Positions 1 through 12,255 of a DNA stretch of 64,000 bases are shown here, in pieces. Below the pieces are notes generated by a model. It did no database searches, had not been told where the DNA came from, and saw only the letters and a program-made list of their open reading frames with translations. This DNA comes from Brienomyrus brachyistius (Eukaryota; Chordata; Actinopteri; Osteoglossiformes; Mormyridae): contig NC_064537.1 of the NCBI RefSeq assembly GCF_023856365.1, forward strand, positions 6,708,324 through 6,772,323, written 5' to 3'. Both the position numbers and the translations under genes were made by a program. How positions within the stretch are numbered: position 1 is the stretch's first letter; every line of letters begins with the position of its first letter.

Positions 1-149
1 TGTATGCCAGAAGCTAACTGTCTCTCCGTTTGAAGAAGTACGGTAATTAGGCACCTTGACCTTCAAACTTTAGCTCCAGATTAAACTCTAACTCCTGCTA
101 TGGTGTTTATTATTGCAGCATTAAATGTCTTTATCACAACAACGAACAT

Positions 150-330
150 CCCTTTCTCTGGGTACTCCAGTTTCCTCCACAGACCAAAGACATGCGGGTA
201 GCCTAACTGGGCTCTTTAGACTACCTGTAAAGTGTGATTGCTTGTATGTGATCTTCGATAAACTGGCCCGGCCCGGTCCTGGGTATTCTGGCGCTCAAGG
301 TGAGATTCTGCTGAGTCGCCACCCCCCCAC
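150..330 (+). repeat. Dispersed fish repeat, family A fragment
   Basis: TACTCCAGTTTCCTCCACAG followed by ACCAAAGACATGCGGGTAGC is the hallmark of a widespread fish repeat, probably a non-LTR retrotransposon end. A likely further piece (GGCATCCCATCCAGGATGTG) is at 570-690. Related fragments: 12,050-12,255; 16,163-16,260; 38,170-38,440; 42,300-42,420; 45,540-45,846. Confidence 0.7.
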
Positions 331-569
331 AGCAAAAGCAAACAAATTTTGTCAGTTCAATTATATTAACATTTCAGTAGTACGGGATATGTGGATGCTG
401 CCTAGCTAGCTTGTGTCTGTTTCATGAGAAAAACAGTGAAATGTTAAAACTAGTGAAAATGAGTATTGACACAGAATGCACACAGAATGCAACCAGAGGT
501 ATTTCAGTCACTCTTTGGTACCTCCTAATCAAATGGCGCCCTATGTGATCGCCTGAGTTGCCTGCAGGG

Positions 570-690
570 TGGGTTGGCCCAGAGATTGGCATCCCATCCA
601 GGATGTGCCTTAGCCATGTACTGCCCAGGATGTGTTCCATGTGGCCCGGATGGGGATAAGTAGTTAAAAGGCAGATAGATAGACCCTGTG
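570..690 (+). repeat. Family A repeat fragment (tail part)
   Basis: ATTGGCATCCCATCCAGGAT, then GGGGATAAGTAGTTAAAAGG and GATAGATAG match the tail order of family A: GGCATCCTGTCCAGGGT, then GATAAGTGGTTA, then a tetranucleotide run. Degenerate. Confidence 0.6.
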
Positions 691-830
691 TTAGCCCTGT
701 GTTAATTTCATGGGGAGTTCTGGTTCTCACACAATTTCATTTCATCATTTAATTTCATTTTCATTATTTAATTTCACAATGATGTTGGTTTGTGAACTAC
801 TGAGGGGACAAAATATTTAATTTCTGTTCA

Positions 831-1513
831 GTCGTTATGGACCTTTGTCGCTATGGACCTCTGTCGTTATGGACCTCTGTCGCTATGGACCTTTGACGTT
901 ATGGACCTCTGTTACTATGGACCTCTGTCGTTATGGACCTCTGTCGTTATAGACCTCTGTCGTTATGGATCTCTGACGCTATGGACCTCTGTCACTATGA
1001 ACCTCTGTCCCTATGAACATCTGTCACTATGGACCTCTGTCACTATGGACCTCTGTCGCTATGGACCTTTGTCACTATGGACCTTTGTCACTATGGACCT
1101 CCGTCAATATGGACCTTTGTCATTATGGACCTCTGTCGCTATGGAACTTTGTCGTTATGGACCTCTGTCGCTATGGAACTTTGTCGTTATGGACCTCTGT
1201 CGCTATGGACCTCTGTCATTATGGAACTTTGTCGTTATGGACCTCTGTCGCTATGGAACTTTGTCGTTATGGACCTCTGTCGCTATGGAACTTTGTCGTT
1301 ATGGACCTCTGTCACTATGGACCTTTGTCATTATGGAACTTTGTCGTTATGGACCTCTGTTGCTATGGACCTTTGTCACTATGGACCTCTGTCGCTATGG
1401 AACTTTGTCGCTATGGACCTTTGTCATTATGGAACTTTGTCGTTATGGACCTCTGTTGCTATGGACCTTTGTCGCTATGGACCTTTGTCGCTATGGACCT
1501 TTGTCGCTATGGA
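831..1513. repeat. 16-bp minisatellite, about 42 copies
   Basis: The unit is TATGGACCTCTGTCGC with variants (GAACTTT, GACCTTT, CGTT, CACT, CATT). Because 16 is not a multiple of 3 and the unit lacks stops, all three forward frames stay open for 180-227 codons and give the same repeated peptide. A 32-bp alternation (GGACCTCT then GGAACTTT units) is visible at about 1,130-1,460. No start context, splice site or homology supports a gene. Confidence 0.97.
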
Positions 1514-3059
1514 CATTATGTGCATGGCACCTATAGAGCGGAGGATCCAAAAGGTTAACGTTAATACAAAGTGCTGAGATCCAAGCCCATCGCGCGCACT
1601 GCTGGCACCAGGATCCGAATGCAGGCCGCAGTATGGGCAACTTGGCATTAAGCGTAGCTGCTAATGTGTCATTCCATCATTCATAAAGTCGTCCTGTGAA
1701 AAGAAAAAAAAATAAACACAATGGAGAATCGTGACCCTCTACACGTCGATTAACACATTTAGCAGATGCATTTCAAAAGACTATTGTTTCCATATTCGCA
1801 TACGAACCATGAGAGTTTCAAGAAAATCATCTTGCACACGTCTAAAGAGTTTGTGACTAAAGTCACGTTTCAAATTGAGGTTTGGACCAGCGGATCTGCT
1901 GCATTGGACCGACCAGCCTCTCCTCTGAATGTGAGGCCTTTGCTTGTTTGTTTGCTTACAGGTCCTGGAAAACTCCAGCTCCCCAAGCTGCAGTTGAGAG
2001 CTTGTCAGGGCTGCCCAATCACTTCCTGTGGCTTTTATTTTTCACCAGGATCTGGCCGTGGTCACAGCTTCAGGAAGTTCTCCGACCCAGGTGTCAAATC
2101 CCTGAATCAGCCGTGACTTTGAAAAAAAAATAATAAAAAAACTAAACAAGACCAGCTGTAATACAGCTGGATTAAAAAAGGAACAAAATAAAATGTCAGA
2201 TGTGTTACAGACTCACCCGGCACATCTGGATAATGCAACTATTTAACATGAAGCTTCATGCAGATTATTAGAATAATTAATTCTGTTAAATGTACAAACT
2301 TATTTCGTTACGCTGAATTAAAAACCATGTCTCCAATAAAAGGCTATTAGACCAAAACTGCACAGCAATGCAGAGAATTCTTCTCTTTCTCCCGCTCTAA
2401 GCAGGTCCCCAGAAAGCGTCCTCCCTTGTGTTACCAAACCGGCATTAAAGGAATCAACCTGGCAGGTCGATTCGTTGCCCGATCCGGCATCCTGCACTGT
2501 GTCCGTCCTGAGAGAGGAGGCACAGAAGAACGTGAAGTACCAGCAAAAGCCCAGAGATGGTGAAGGACGATGGTGACCTCTCGCGGTCTGAGGTCATTTC
2601 CGCCTACTGCATATGGCTTCTCCATAACACCAGGGTGCCACGAAATGCCACACTATTAGTGTCCCTGCCTGAGTGACAGTCACCTTAAGTGACTTTCGTG
2701 ACTCCGACACAAAGCTGCTGCGGGCTACGGCCGACGATGCTTCTGTTTGTCATGATTTTGTCATTATTTAAGCATATCTGTTATGATGATGGGACCATCG
2801 CATACACACGCAAAAAAAAATGTTTGTTAAAATACTGACATCACCTTTTGTTAAAATTCCAAATGAAGACATTTTTCCCAAATCGGAGCTATGACTTTTT
2901 CCTTAAATGGTGATTAATGAAAGCAGGGTTCACACTGACACACATTTGCCATCACTCAAAGTGAAGGAGGAAATCGTTTTAAAAAGATGTGTGGTGGCAA
3001 TGCAGACTCACACCTCTGAAGTGGCTGATTTATTTCCCAGCCTGTCGTGTGCGTTTGTG

Positions 3060-3320
3060 TGTGGTCATGTACGTATTACATCATGGGGACCAAATGTCCC
3101 CACAATGTGATAAAAACCTGTTATTTTGACATTATGAAGACCATTTTTTTCAGTCCCTACAAGGGGAAACTCAGTTTTATAAAAATCTGTGAGTGCAATC
3201 AAAAAACTAAAATGTATTTTGTTTTGTTACTTATGGTTAAGGTTAGGGATGGGTGGGGCTTAAGGCGGGCATTGCTGGGATTAGGGTTTTTCAAATAGAA
3301 ATCCCTACAAAGATATGAAT

Positions 3321-3355
<35 letters not shown>

Positions 3356-3358
3356 GAT
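3060..3358 (+). repeat. Dispersed repeat copy, pairs with inverted copy at 3.57-3.72 kb
   Basis: It includes GGGACCAAATGTCCCCACAA, TTACTTATGGTTAAGGTTAG and ATTAGGGTTTTTC, ending in a (GT)n run at 3,329-3,354. The segment 3,180-3,320 is an imperfect inverted match of 3,572-3,720. Confidence 0.75.
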
Positions 3359-3571
3359 TAGGTTTTTCATCCATATCTAGGCTAGAACCGCATAACCACT
3401 GGCGGTTTGTGGAGACCCTGTAACCTACCCTAGGAAGGCGGAGACACCCTGGATGGGAAGCTGGTCCTCACATGTCCCTCACACACCACAGACAAGCCTC
3501 TTAAAGCAGTGGGCTTCATGGCCACGGGCAGAGAGGGAGAATGTCAACCCTCCCCCCCACAACACATAGAC

Positions 3572-3720
3572 AGGTTTGTAATCATATCTTTGTGGGGACT
3601 CTCCATTCATTTCTAGGGGGAAAACTCTAATCCCAACATGACGACCTTAACCCCACCCAACCCTAACCTTAACCATAAGTAACCAAGCAAAATGCAAGCC
3701 TTTTTACTTTTTTGATTTCT
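3572..3720 (-). repeat. Inverted partner of the 3.06-3.36 kb repeat, truncated
   Basis: GTTTGTAATCATATCTTTGT, then CTAATCCCAACATGACGACC, TAACCTTAACCATAAGTAAC and CTTTTTTGATTT match the reverse complement of 3,180-3,330 in the same order. The match stops at about 3,720, where a GGGCCC-rich element begins. Confidence 0.75.
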
Positions 3721-3734
3721 GGGCAAAATGTTCG

Positions 3735-4000
3735 CGAGGGCCCCCCCCCACCACCACCACCAGCACCACCACCACAACCACCACAATTCAAGGGCCCTTG
3801 GCAGCCAAACGCCCTCCCTATAGGGTCAGGGGCCCTTGTAGGCAGAGGATCAAAGAATGTAGGCCCTCTAAAATAGACAAACGAAAATACATTGTTGATA
3901 AGCGTTGCAAATTGTTTTGGGCTAGGGGCCCCACGGGCCCCCTGCACCCCAAGGGCCCCTGGGCAGCGGCCCCACTGGCCCGGTCCGTAATCCGTCCCTG
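3735..4000 (-). mobile_element. hAT-like non-autonomous element (GGGCCC-rich)
   Basis: On the minus strand one end reads CAGGGACGGATTACGGACCG, of the CAGGG type common at hAT termini. It is followed by repeated GGGGCCC motifs. Near the other end AGGGCCCTTGAATTG precedes a (CCA)n/(C)n tract. The left boundary is uncertain, no TSD was established, and the overlapping open frames are low-complexity. Confidence 0.5.
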
Positions 4001-4362
4001 TATGCAACATAAATACACAGACCAATGTGAAACAGCAATTGCAGAATAACAAGCACCCACGAAGTCCCACTGTCCATTACAACAGAGACAAACCTTTTTG
4101 GCTAATGTGATAGATATAACTTAATCAGGTTGTCTGTCATAACATACTAATCATTCCATTGTAATGATTGTCAAGTAAACTTCACCAATCCGTCTGCCTC
4201 AACCAGAATGGCCATTAAAAGAGTTCATCTTTAAAAATATTGCAAGTATTAAGTAATAATTATTCATCAAATACTTTTGATTGCAAATGATTCAGAAAAA
4301 CATGAGGCTATTTTACATCTTCTTGCACCCAGTCATATAAATAGAGCTCATTATTATCAGGC

Positions 4363-4520
4363 AGCAGGTGGCTCTGCGGTTGAAGAACAGAACTGAATAG
4401 TTTTGGGTTTAAAATCCTGTAGAGCGGCCTGGTGTTTTATTCATGACCGAGAAACATTTACATCACGCTACCCATCTGCTTAGCAAACACTGCTACGCAA
4501 AGTGACTAGATTTATACAGG
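4363..4520 (+). repeat. tRNA-derived SINE-like fragment
   Basis: GGTGGCTCTGCGGTTGAAG resembles a tRNA A box and GGGTTTAAAATCCTG a decayed B box 45-50 bp later. A body follows with ACCCATCTGCTTAGCAAAC and GCAAAGTGACTAG, typical of fish SINE tails. Degenerate. Confidence 0.55.
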
Positions 4521-5589
4521 ACATTACAAAGACAAAATGAAAGTAGCCAGATACACGACACAGCATCGGAGACCTTGGTGCCCTTTATTCCGCTAAATAT
4601 TACATTCTGCTTCTTTTTTAAACCGCTAAGATTTTTGCTGCCCCCTGAAGGACCTTAACCCACACTGCCTCAGCCATGCCATTCACCTGGTGAGGTACAT
4701 GGCAGGATTCAGAAATCTAAAAACATTTGGGCTAAAAGTTCAGTAATATGTCGTTACCAAATCAAGTCTAAGTTTTCCGCGCTCCCATTTATCGGTACTT
4801 CGTTCTTCATATAATTAGTCTGCCGCGTCCATTAGAATCCACTGTTGGCAATCACACCGCCAACGATAAGAAACATTCATCTAACACACATAATGTTTTT
4901 CTTCTGCTGGCCTTACGGTGATTAAGTGACCTAATGGAATGCCGAAAATGCTCCCAATACTCGATTTTCACAAAAACCCTGTTGCCATGTTCCCTATCTG
5001 TAACTCAAATATATTATATGGGTTTTCAGAGGACAGAGCATATATTTCAAGGAGATCATTATGTTGCCAGGTTCCCCTATGTACTGCTCATAGAAACGTG
5101 CTCTTCAATTTGCAAGGAGCAGACTCCTAATTTAACTGTCCTGAAAGGTTTTATTTCGCATCACCCGCTTGGCATAACCTAATTTTTACCGAAATGTGTG
5201 TCAGAATATCGGCTTTAGCGTGTGCCGTGCCGCATGTGCTGCCGGTAGAGCAGAGTGAGGGTACACGCTTTGCAGAATTTTTACCATACTGTCTGTTGGC
5301 AGTAATGACAAGAGCCCGAGCACGGTCTTTGTCTGTGTTTGTACCTCCAGGGGAGACACAAACCTGTGATCTCACCGATTCCTGAGCCAAACACTCTCCT
5401 TCGCTCCTGTCACCGTTCCTCTCTGCTGCCGCTAATGTACTAATCGCAGGCAGAAGTCAAGACTTCTGACCCGCATGAAGGCCTTTCTGCCCTCTAGTTC
5501 TGGAGGCACACGGGTCTCTGTTTAAACAATGACTCTGCGTACAGGAACACTGCACCTTAAAGAGGAGCTTCAACACAAATCCCTTTTCA

Positions 5590-5910
5590 CGAAGCATTGC
5601 TTTATTTGCTGTTTGCACAAGTACAGGTACATGAAAATGCTACTTCTCACGGATCCCATCTCGCTGTCCTTTGAGACGCACAGAAATTTATACAGTTGAG
5701 AGCAAAGCTTGGGGTCTGAGTGCAGGGTCAGGCCATTTATCAGGCACCCCAAGAGTATTTCAGGGGGGTTAAGGGTCTTACTCAACGGCCCAACGGAGAC
5801 ACAACTGTTCTGCCGTGACAAGGGCTTGAACCGACGACCTTCCAAACACAGGAACAGGGCTAACCTGCTGAGAAATACAGCAGCTAACGGCAAAAAAACA
5901 TACACAACAC
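5590..5910. repeat. Dispersed repeat with GGGGTTAAGGGTCTT motif
   Basis: TTTCAGGGGGGTTAAGGGTC, CAACGGCCCAACGGAGAC and GCTTGAACCGACGACCTTCC follow the same order as the copy at 6,266-6,510 (GAGTTAAGGGCCTTGCTGAA, GAAGGGCCCACAGAC, GCTTGAACAAGAAACTTCCC). These are two copies of one dispersed family, within 1 kb and in the same orientation. A third, degenerate copy is at about 33,000-33,120. Confidence 0.75.
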
Positions 5911-6099
5911 CCTCCCAAGTGGATAAAAAGTGCACTCCTATACCCAGTGGCTTAGCACAGGCCATTTAAATCTCAATCCCTGCCTCCCGCATGGCTCTAA
6001 TCTCCCCAAGGTGCCTCGTTGCTTATATACCATGTTTATAGCAAGTTCTAAAGTCTAAAGGCTTAGAAAAAACGGGTGTCGCGTTAAATAAACAAATTG

Positions 6100-6593
6100 G
6101 GTAACACTTTACTTCAGGGAGGAACTTAGTAACTCAGTTACCACTTATGACCAAATCAGGAACAAATACAGTAAGTGAATGAAGTTCATGATCCGTTACG
6201 ATTGAATAATTATGACCGAACATGGGATCAATACGTAACTAACATTTAGTGATGATAAAAATGATAAATCCTTTATCGGCCAGTTTCACAGATACATTGG
6301 AATTCTTCTCTTTGCCTGCCCCATCGTGCACTATCTACTGTAACTTGGGGATGACAGTGGAGGGTCAGCCAGTGTTTGATGCTTCTGCAGCTAGGAGTTA
6401 AGGGCCTTGCTGAAGGGCCCACAGACATGGGACTGTTTTGCTGAGGCTTGAACAAGAAACTTCCCAAATCACGGGCACGAGACTTAGCCCACTAAGCAAC
6501 TCGCCACAGCCAGACTCCTAGTTTCTGGTTAATAATACATTAAGTAAGAGTGTATTACTACATTATTTGTGCCCCCTCAAGTAAAGTGTTACC
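6100..6593. mobile_element. hAT-like MITE split by a nested repeat
   Basis: Terminal inverted repeats: GGTAACACTTTACTTCAGGG at the left end, and CCCCCTCAAGTAAAGTGTTACC, the inverse of the left end with one mismatch, at the right. Flanks are ACAAATTG (6092-6099) and ACAAATTC (6594-6601), an 8-bp target duplication with one mismatch. The interior from about 6,266 to 6,510 is a different dispersed repeat, so the MITE was invaded after it inserted. Confidence 0.85.
6266..6510. repeat. Dispersed repeat nested in the 6.1-kb MITE
   Basis: Same family as 5,590-5,910: ordered motifs GTTAAGGGCCTTGCTGAAGG, ACTGTTTTGCTGAGGCTTGA and GAAACTTCCCAAATCACGGG. Confidence 0.75.
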
Positions 6594-6814
6594 ACAAATT
6601 CTAATTCAAATGCCTGTGTGCGCGGCGTTCAGTGATTTAATGCTGCAGATCACTCCTTCCTCGAATAGCAGAGCAAAGATGTCGCGTCTGACCTCTTTCT
6701 GCGTCCGTGTCGCGCTCATGCCAGCATGCACACCAGCCGGGCCACATGCTTAATGACGCAATCAAGCGGATCGGTGACCTCAGCAACAAATCAGCTGAAT
6801 ATGTCACTGTCGAC

Positions 6815-6837
6815 GGGGGGGGGGGGGGGGGGGGGGG
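6815..6837 (+). repeat. G homopolymer, 23 bases
   Basis: Uninterrupted run of G, followed by further G-rich sequence to about 6,860. Length may be affected by sequencing or assembly error. Confidence 0.9.
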
Positions 6838-9104
6838 TGTTGGGAAGGGGGGGGGTGGTGTGTGGGAAACCACTATGATCCGTTTGTGGATTCCTGCCCA
6901 TGTGACAGATTTCGCTGTTGGTTTTTCAGCATCATCGCACAGTCCATGTTAAGGAAGAGCGACGCAACTCGATCCGCGTGAGAACGGGGGCCCTGTGCTT
7001 TTTGTACGAATGAAAGTGCCCCGTTTCGATATTAACCGACAGCGATCCAGCCCCCGCCCCCCCCCCCGAAAAATGATTTTCCTCAAAAAGTCTCTGCATG
7101 ACCCCTCATGAGCATTCGGGTTTCTCACGTGTTCTGGCAAATCCTCTGCATTCTTTTTTTTCTTCCTTTTTAGTGTGAGACATAAACATAGAGACTAAAT
7201 GCAATGACAGAAGATAACATACAGGTTAAGCTCCATAAGCGGTTGGCGTCTAACGTAGCAGGCGGTGACCTTGGTTCACAAAGCTGTATAAACTGCCGGA
7301 ATTATAATTCTCGTGAACCACTCAATATTGTGTGGTTTTGATGTGTGAATACGTTTTGTTCGAAGGAAGCGAATTCCCTCCCCGGCTCGGAATGGACTGT
7401 GGGAATGGACAGGTTATCGCGACTCAAACCACGGGCGTAGTTTCCTCGGCTGGCAGGACCGGGGACGTGCTACACCCAGTCACCCTCCCTGGTGGTGCCA
7501 GCCAGCGCCTGCGTCAGGTGGTATCACTAATTAAACGGTGAAATATAATTTGCTAATTTACGGACAATTTACATGCCTTCTTATTAAAACCTGCACCATC
7601 GGGCACAGACTCCAGTTCTCCAAGCAGTCCGGCTATTATTCCTGATAAAACTGTCCGTCTAGTTTTACCATCCCTGCGACATCTTTCCCGAAATGCAGTG
7701 GCCCCGACGGCCGTGAGAAGCCTGGGGACCAACACCAAATGCGAGCTCCACTGCAGCTTTTACGGCCTTTCATCCAGCGCTGGCTGTCCGTGCCTCAGAG
7801 CGCCGGAAGATTAAAGTACCACAATGCAATAAACATGCACCGTACATCAAGCGATTATTGCTGATTTAACAGCTTCTCAAAAACCTTGAAAATTTTTCCC
7901 TTTCGCTGCCACAAGCGCGGGGACCCAAGACGCAACAACAACAACGACAATTTATCCACTTATCCGTCGTTATCGTGATTTTCAACCTGCCACCACTAAG
8001 ACGTCTGCACCATATTAAATAAATGCTTGCCCACCTATGCATTTTTGTAGTATAACTCCTTATGAATGTGAAAATGTGAATTGGTTAAGAGCAGGTACAG
8101 CAAATCCCATTTTCCAAATTTAAATCTGTTACTGAACAAATACAGAAAAAAAGAACAATCACAGAAATCCTATAACGGAGGCAAAAAGCGGAATAGCAGG
8201 TCTATCGTAGAAGGTCGATACGATAGTCTGTGTCTTAAAAATGCAGATTACAGTACGTTCGTATCTGATTGTTCTGCCACCCTGGATGTCCACCCTGAAA
8301 GCCAGAAGGTCATGTAGCGTATGTCCCTCAAAGAGACAGACACCCACCCCCCACCCTACCATCACCACCAGCACGTGCCAAATATCACACAAGACTACAA
8401 CGCTCCAGAATACTCTGTTCTCAAGAGCAGATCTAAAGGACATCATGTGCCACAAAGCTCCCCGTACAAGGTAAGACACTCTTACAGCAAAGTGCTCGGT
8501 CCATTGAGCAGATCTAGCTCAACAGGGTCTTCCTAGGACCTAGATACTGCTTCCCAAGGACGGCAGACACCAACAACAGGACACAGGGCTCTGGTCTGTC
8601 CAGGGCAGGCTGCTTCGAGGCAGAACTTCAGTCACAAATATTGAGTATCACACCCAATTTATTCATTTCACTCGTTTCACGCTATATTTAAGGTTCACTG
8701 ATCCATTTTTTCGTAAATCAAACTAACCAGAATTTCTGACAACAAAGGTGCATCTACAGTTAAGTGTTCGGCACTGAGCTGGGACGCCTATAAAAACAAA
8801 TTAGCAAGTTCCACTAAAATTTAAAAGAAATGGTTAACTGTGTGTCAGTACAGTATGTGTGGTATGGGACCGTCCACTCATAGTACTGAGGGACACGGCT
8901 GGAACTGTTCACACTCTGCCTTCCGTACCTCCACTCATCTGGTGCACTTTCATTACGTAACATCCACTCGTGCAAACCCACAAACCATCGCTCGCCCTCT
9001 TATGTCCTACTGGTTGGCGCTGGCTGACTGCCTCAAGTCAAGCTCTCGAATGACACAGACAATCCTTTTTAAAAAATATATAAAATTTGAAGGTGTCACA
9101 TATG

Positions 9105-9172
9105 CACACACACACACACACAGTCACACACACACACACATGCACGCGCACATGCACACACGCACACACGCG

Positions 9173-9212
<40 letters not shown>
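9105..9212 (+). repeat. (AC)n microsatellite
   Basis: About 108 bp of AC dinucleotides interrupted by GT, TG and CG steps. The open frames across it are compositional only. Confidence 0.97.
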
Positions 9213-9213
<1 letters not shown>

Positions 9214-10170
9214 GTATCAAATGTAGTTCTGCTCCAGTTTGGGATGTGTACCTTCACAGTCAGGCCATTGTTTTAAAAATTATTTCCTAGCCAGAACCTC
9301 TAAAAACAACGGAAGTCATATTAAACTAGATTCGATTTTTCCCAAAATGGCCTTTGCACTGAATTAGTACGTCTGAGAGTTCAGCCATAACTGTTCGCCT
9401 GTAAAGACCTGTAGGTTAGGAAGATTTAAACAATCCAAAGCGGTTTATGAAAAAATATACATCGTTTAAATCCCTGATCGTGCTAATTGAAAAGAATCCC
9501 AGCAAAGAAATAGGGCCCAAACCCAGTAGAGGCTGAATTCAGCAGTGACCCCGTCTCCAGTCACCCATTAATCATACGCTATCGACCGCTGCTTAATTAC
9601 ACGACGCAACGCGGACGGGATGACTGACTCCGCGGCATGCCACACGTCCTGACTGACATCACCAGCGTCGCTGTGGCCGCAGCTCCTGACAGCCGCGCCC
9701 CCACCAGGAACCAGATGAGAAGGAACGAAGCAGCCTGATGCTAAAATGCTGAAGACCCCCCCCCCCCCCCAAAGCACCAAAGGAGTACTATGTAGTATAG
9801 GCATCATGAACCTGTAGCCTGAATGCTAAATACAGATTAAATAACCATATATGGGGGAATGGGGGGGGGGGCACGATTTAAATACAGCTATGTAAGCCAC
9901 TGATTTGGCTTTGGTAGAAAAGTAACACAATCATGGTAATTATGACAATAAAAATGATTATTAAATCATGCTTGGATAATATGGAATAATTCATCCAATT
10001 TAAAAAGGCTCTAGAGAGGGCTATTTACATGTTTGTGTGTCCTGCCTCTCTGCCCCCTCCCCCCACTGCCCACCCCCCTCCTTCCCTCCCCCTCCTCCTC
10101 CTCTCCAAAATCGCCTCGGGCCAAATGATTAATTTGCGTCTATTGATTCCTCCTCCTGAGCTGAAAGAGT

Positions 10171-10180
10171 CAGAGAGAGG

Positions 10181-10211
<31 letters not shown>

Positions 10212-10277
10212 ATGGGGAGAGATGGAGGGAGAGGCAGAGAGAGAGAGAGAGGAGGAGGAGGAGGAGGAGGAGGAGGA
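10171..10277 (+). repeat. (GA)n and (GGA)n purine tract
   Basis: GA runs pass into GGA repeats. A matching pyrimidine (CT)n tract lies at 10,746-10,790 and pyrimidine-rich DNA at 10,040-10,110, so the flanks are complementary in composition. Confidence 0.95.
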
Positions 10278-10745
10278 ATGCATCCAGTATTCAATGTGGT
10301 GCCTCTCTGCAGTTCTTTTTTCTTCCTCCTGACCCTTAATGTAGAAAAAAACCAATCGTTGCAGTCTAGATGCGTCAAACAGTCCTCCCCCTCCCTCACC
10401 GCCTTCCTCTCTCAAGCCATTGGCGATTCAGTGAGTGTCCACGTGTCACTGGCAGCCCGGCTGCGCCTAGAGAGAGCGCGTGTGCGGGACGAGGAAGAGC
10501 AAAAGGGAGGGAAGCATGTGGGTGGACGAATCTCTGCAGTCATGCTTCTGTTTGTTGCATTTGCTCTGTGTATTTACATTTTTGCTGGATTCCCTCCCCC
10601 AAGACCAAATCCATATTTTCTTCCTTGTCGTTCAGAGGCCTGATTCCCAGACACATGCTTTCCTTTCTCTGCTCTCCGCCTTCCCGTTCAATCTTCAAAG
10701 ATGCTGTTGAAATCAACATATTGTCTATGAAATAAATTCACACTC

Positions 10746-10759
10746 CTCCCTTCCTCCTT

Positions 10760-10790
<31 letters not shown>
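10746..10790 (+). repeat. (CT)n pyrimidine tract
   Basis: CTCCCTTCCTCC followed by about 13 CT repeats. Confidence 0.95.
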
Positions 10791-12049
10791 CATTTCTCAC
10801 CTATCCCTCCATTTAATGCCGTCTGCGAATCCGCAGCTGGTCACACCATTTTCTCAGCACAGGGTCCCGCCCACCCGCCCCGCGTTTGTTCCCGAGGGGC
10901 CCTGACAACAGGGAGTCACATGACGACGGTCGCGGATAAGGGACAACAAACCACCAATGAGGCAGGAACTCGGTCATCTTTTAATCCCTTAAACTTGTGT
11001 TCGATTTCAGTTTCAGAAGCCGTGACACCCGAGGTGATGGTTCACCAAGCGGAAGTGGTTTTATCTGGGGGAAAATTTAACGGAGTGAAACATCTGGTAT
11101 CATTTCTGATCCGTTTCAGGGCCTAAGCTTCCTGAACCAGGTCAGATATGATTAAACAAAACAGCTGACTAATTCTGCAGGCCGCAGAGTGGAAATAAAA
11201 ATGGACGATGCACAGGGAAGTACCCAAAAGTTGTAGTTCTAGTTCTAGCTCTGTGTCATCTTGTATACAAATCATTTAACCATGAACAATGTTCATAAAG
11301 ATGTCAAACATAACTGCTATAAGTGTTAGATGACAGTACCAAATGATTAATAAAATACATAATTATAAACAATGTAATAAATAATGTAGCATAATAGCTA
11401 ACGAATCATATTTAATGTTCCATCCTCCTTGGAAGGTCATCCATCTTTTTTTTTATAGGCCATATATTAATGAGAAGGTCATGTGATCACCTCCGTGAAG
11501 GTGTTTCCAACAAGGGCACATTTACCACAGAAGTGGGAGGCCTGGCTCCCATTACAGGCTCTCTTCCATTGTTTTTCTACAGGGGACACAAAGGTCTTTG
11601 ATCGCTCACAGATTACGGCGTATTCAGAACAACGCTGGCGCCTGCTAGCCATCGACGTAACCGGCTGCTAGCCGGCCAACATATGCTTTCAGACTTAGAT
11701 TTGGGTCAGGCGTCTCTGTCAGCCTGCACTCGGAGCTGGAGGAAGGTTCTGGAGATCCCCGGTAACTGAAACGGACCCAACTGCTTATTAACCGCCCACA
11801 GAGCCCAAACAACACCCCCATCCCGTCAAAACTGAGGAGCTGGCATCGAGGTTCGTCAGCTGAAACCAGGGCATGATGCTGAAGCTTTGCAGGGTCCGAG
11901 GAGAATGGCTGGCTCGCTGCGGAGGAAGAGGCACTCGCCGGATAATGCAGGAAATGGGGAGGGAAGAAGAGCACATTTTCCTCATGACATCTTCACAATT
12001 GACACAACAAGACAATCTTCCATAACCACTTACCCAGCACAGCAAGCCT

Positions 12050-12255
12050 GAAGCCTAAGCCAGGAAGCACAGGGCACAAGGCAGGGGGTGCCAGTCCATC
12101 ACAAGGGACACACACACCATAGGCAATTTACAGACACAATCCAAGAGGCTCCTTTTAGAGCAGTGCTCCCCAAAGAAATGCAGGCAGAGAGCTGGGGGTG
12201 GGATTTGAACCCCAAACCCTGCAATTGTGAAGCTACAATACTGCCCATTGAATAA
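12050..12255 (-). repeat. Family A dispersed repeat
   Basis: CAGGAAGCACAGGGCACAAG, GGGGTGCCAGTCCATCACAA, GGCAATTTACAGACAC and GTGGGATTTGAACCCCAAAC appear in the order expected for the reverse orientation of the fish family A repeat. Confidence 0.75.

Noticed and set aside
853..1577. Three overlapping forward ORFs of 181-227 codons
   Set aside because: They are the three frames of one 16-bp satellite and repeat the same short peptide; no gene signal.
3669..4070. 133-codon reverse ORF rich in Gly/Pro
   Set aside because: Lies across the GGGCCC-rich mobile element and a (CCA)n tract.
10029..10643. 204-codon forward ORF and 124-codon reverse ORF
   Set aside because: They span (GA)n/(GGA)n and pyrimidine-rich DNA; no homology or splice context.
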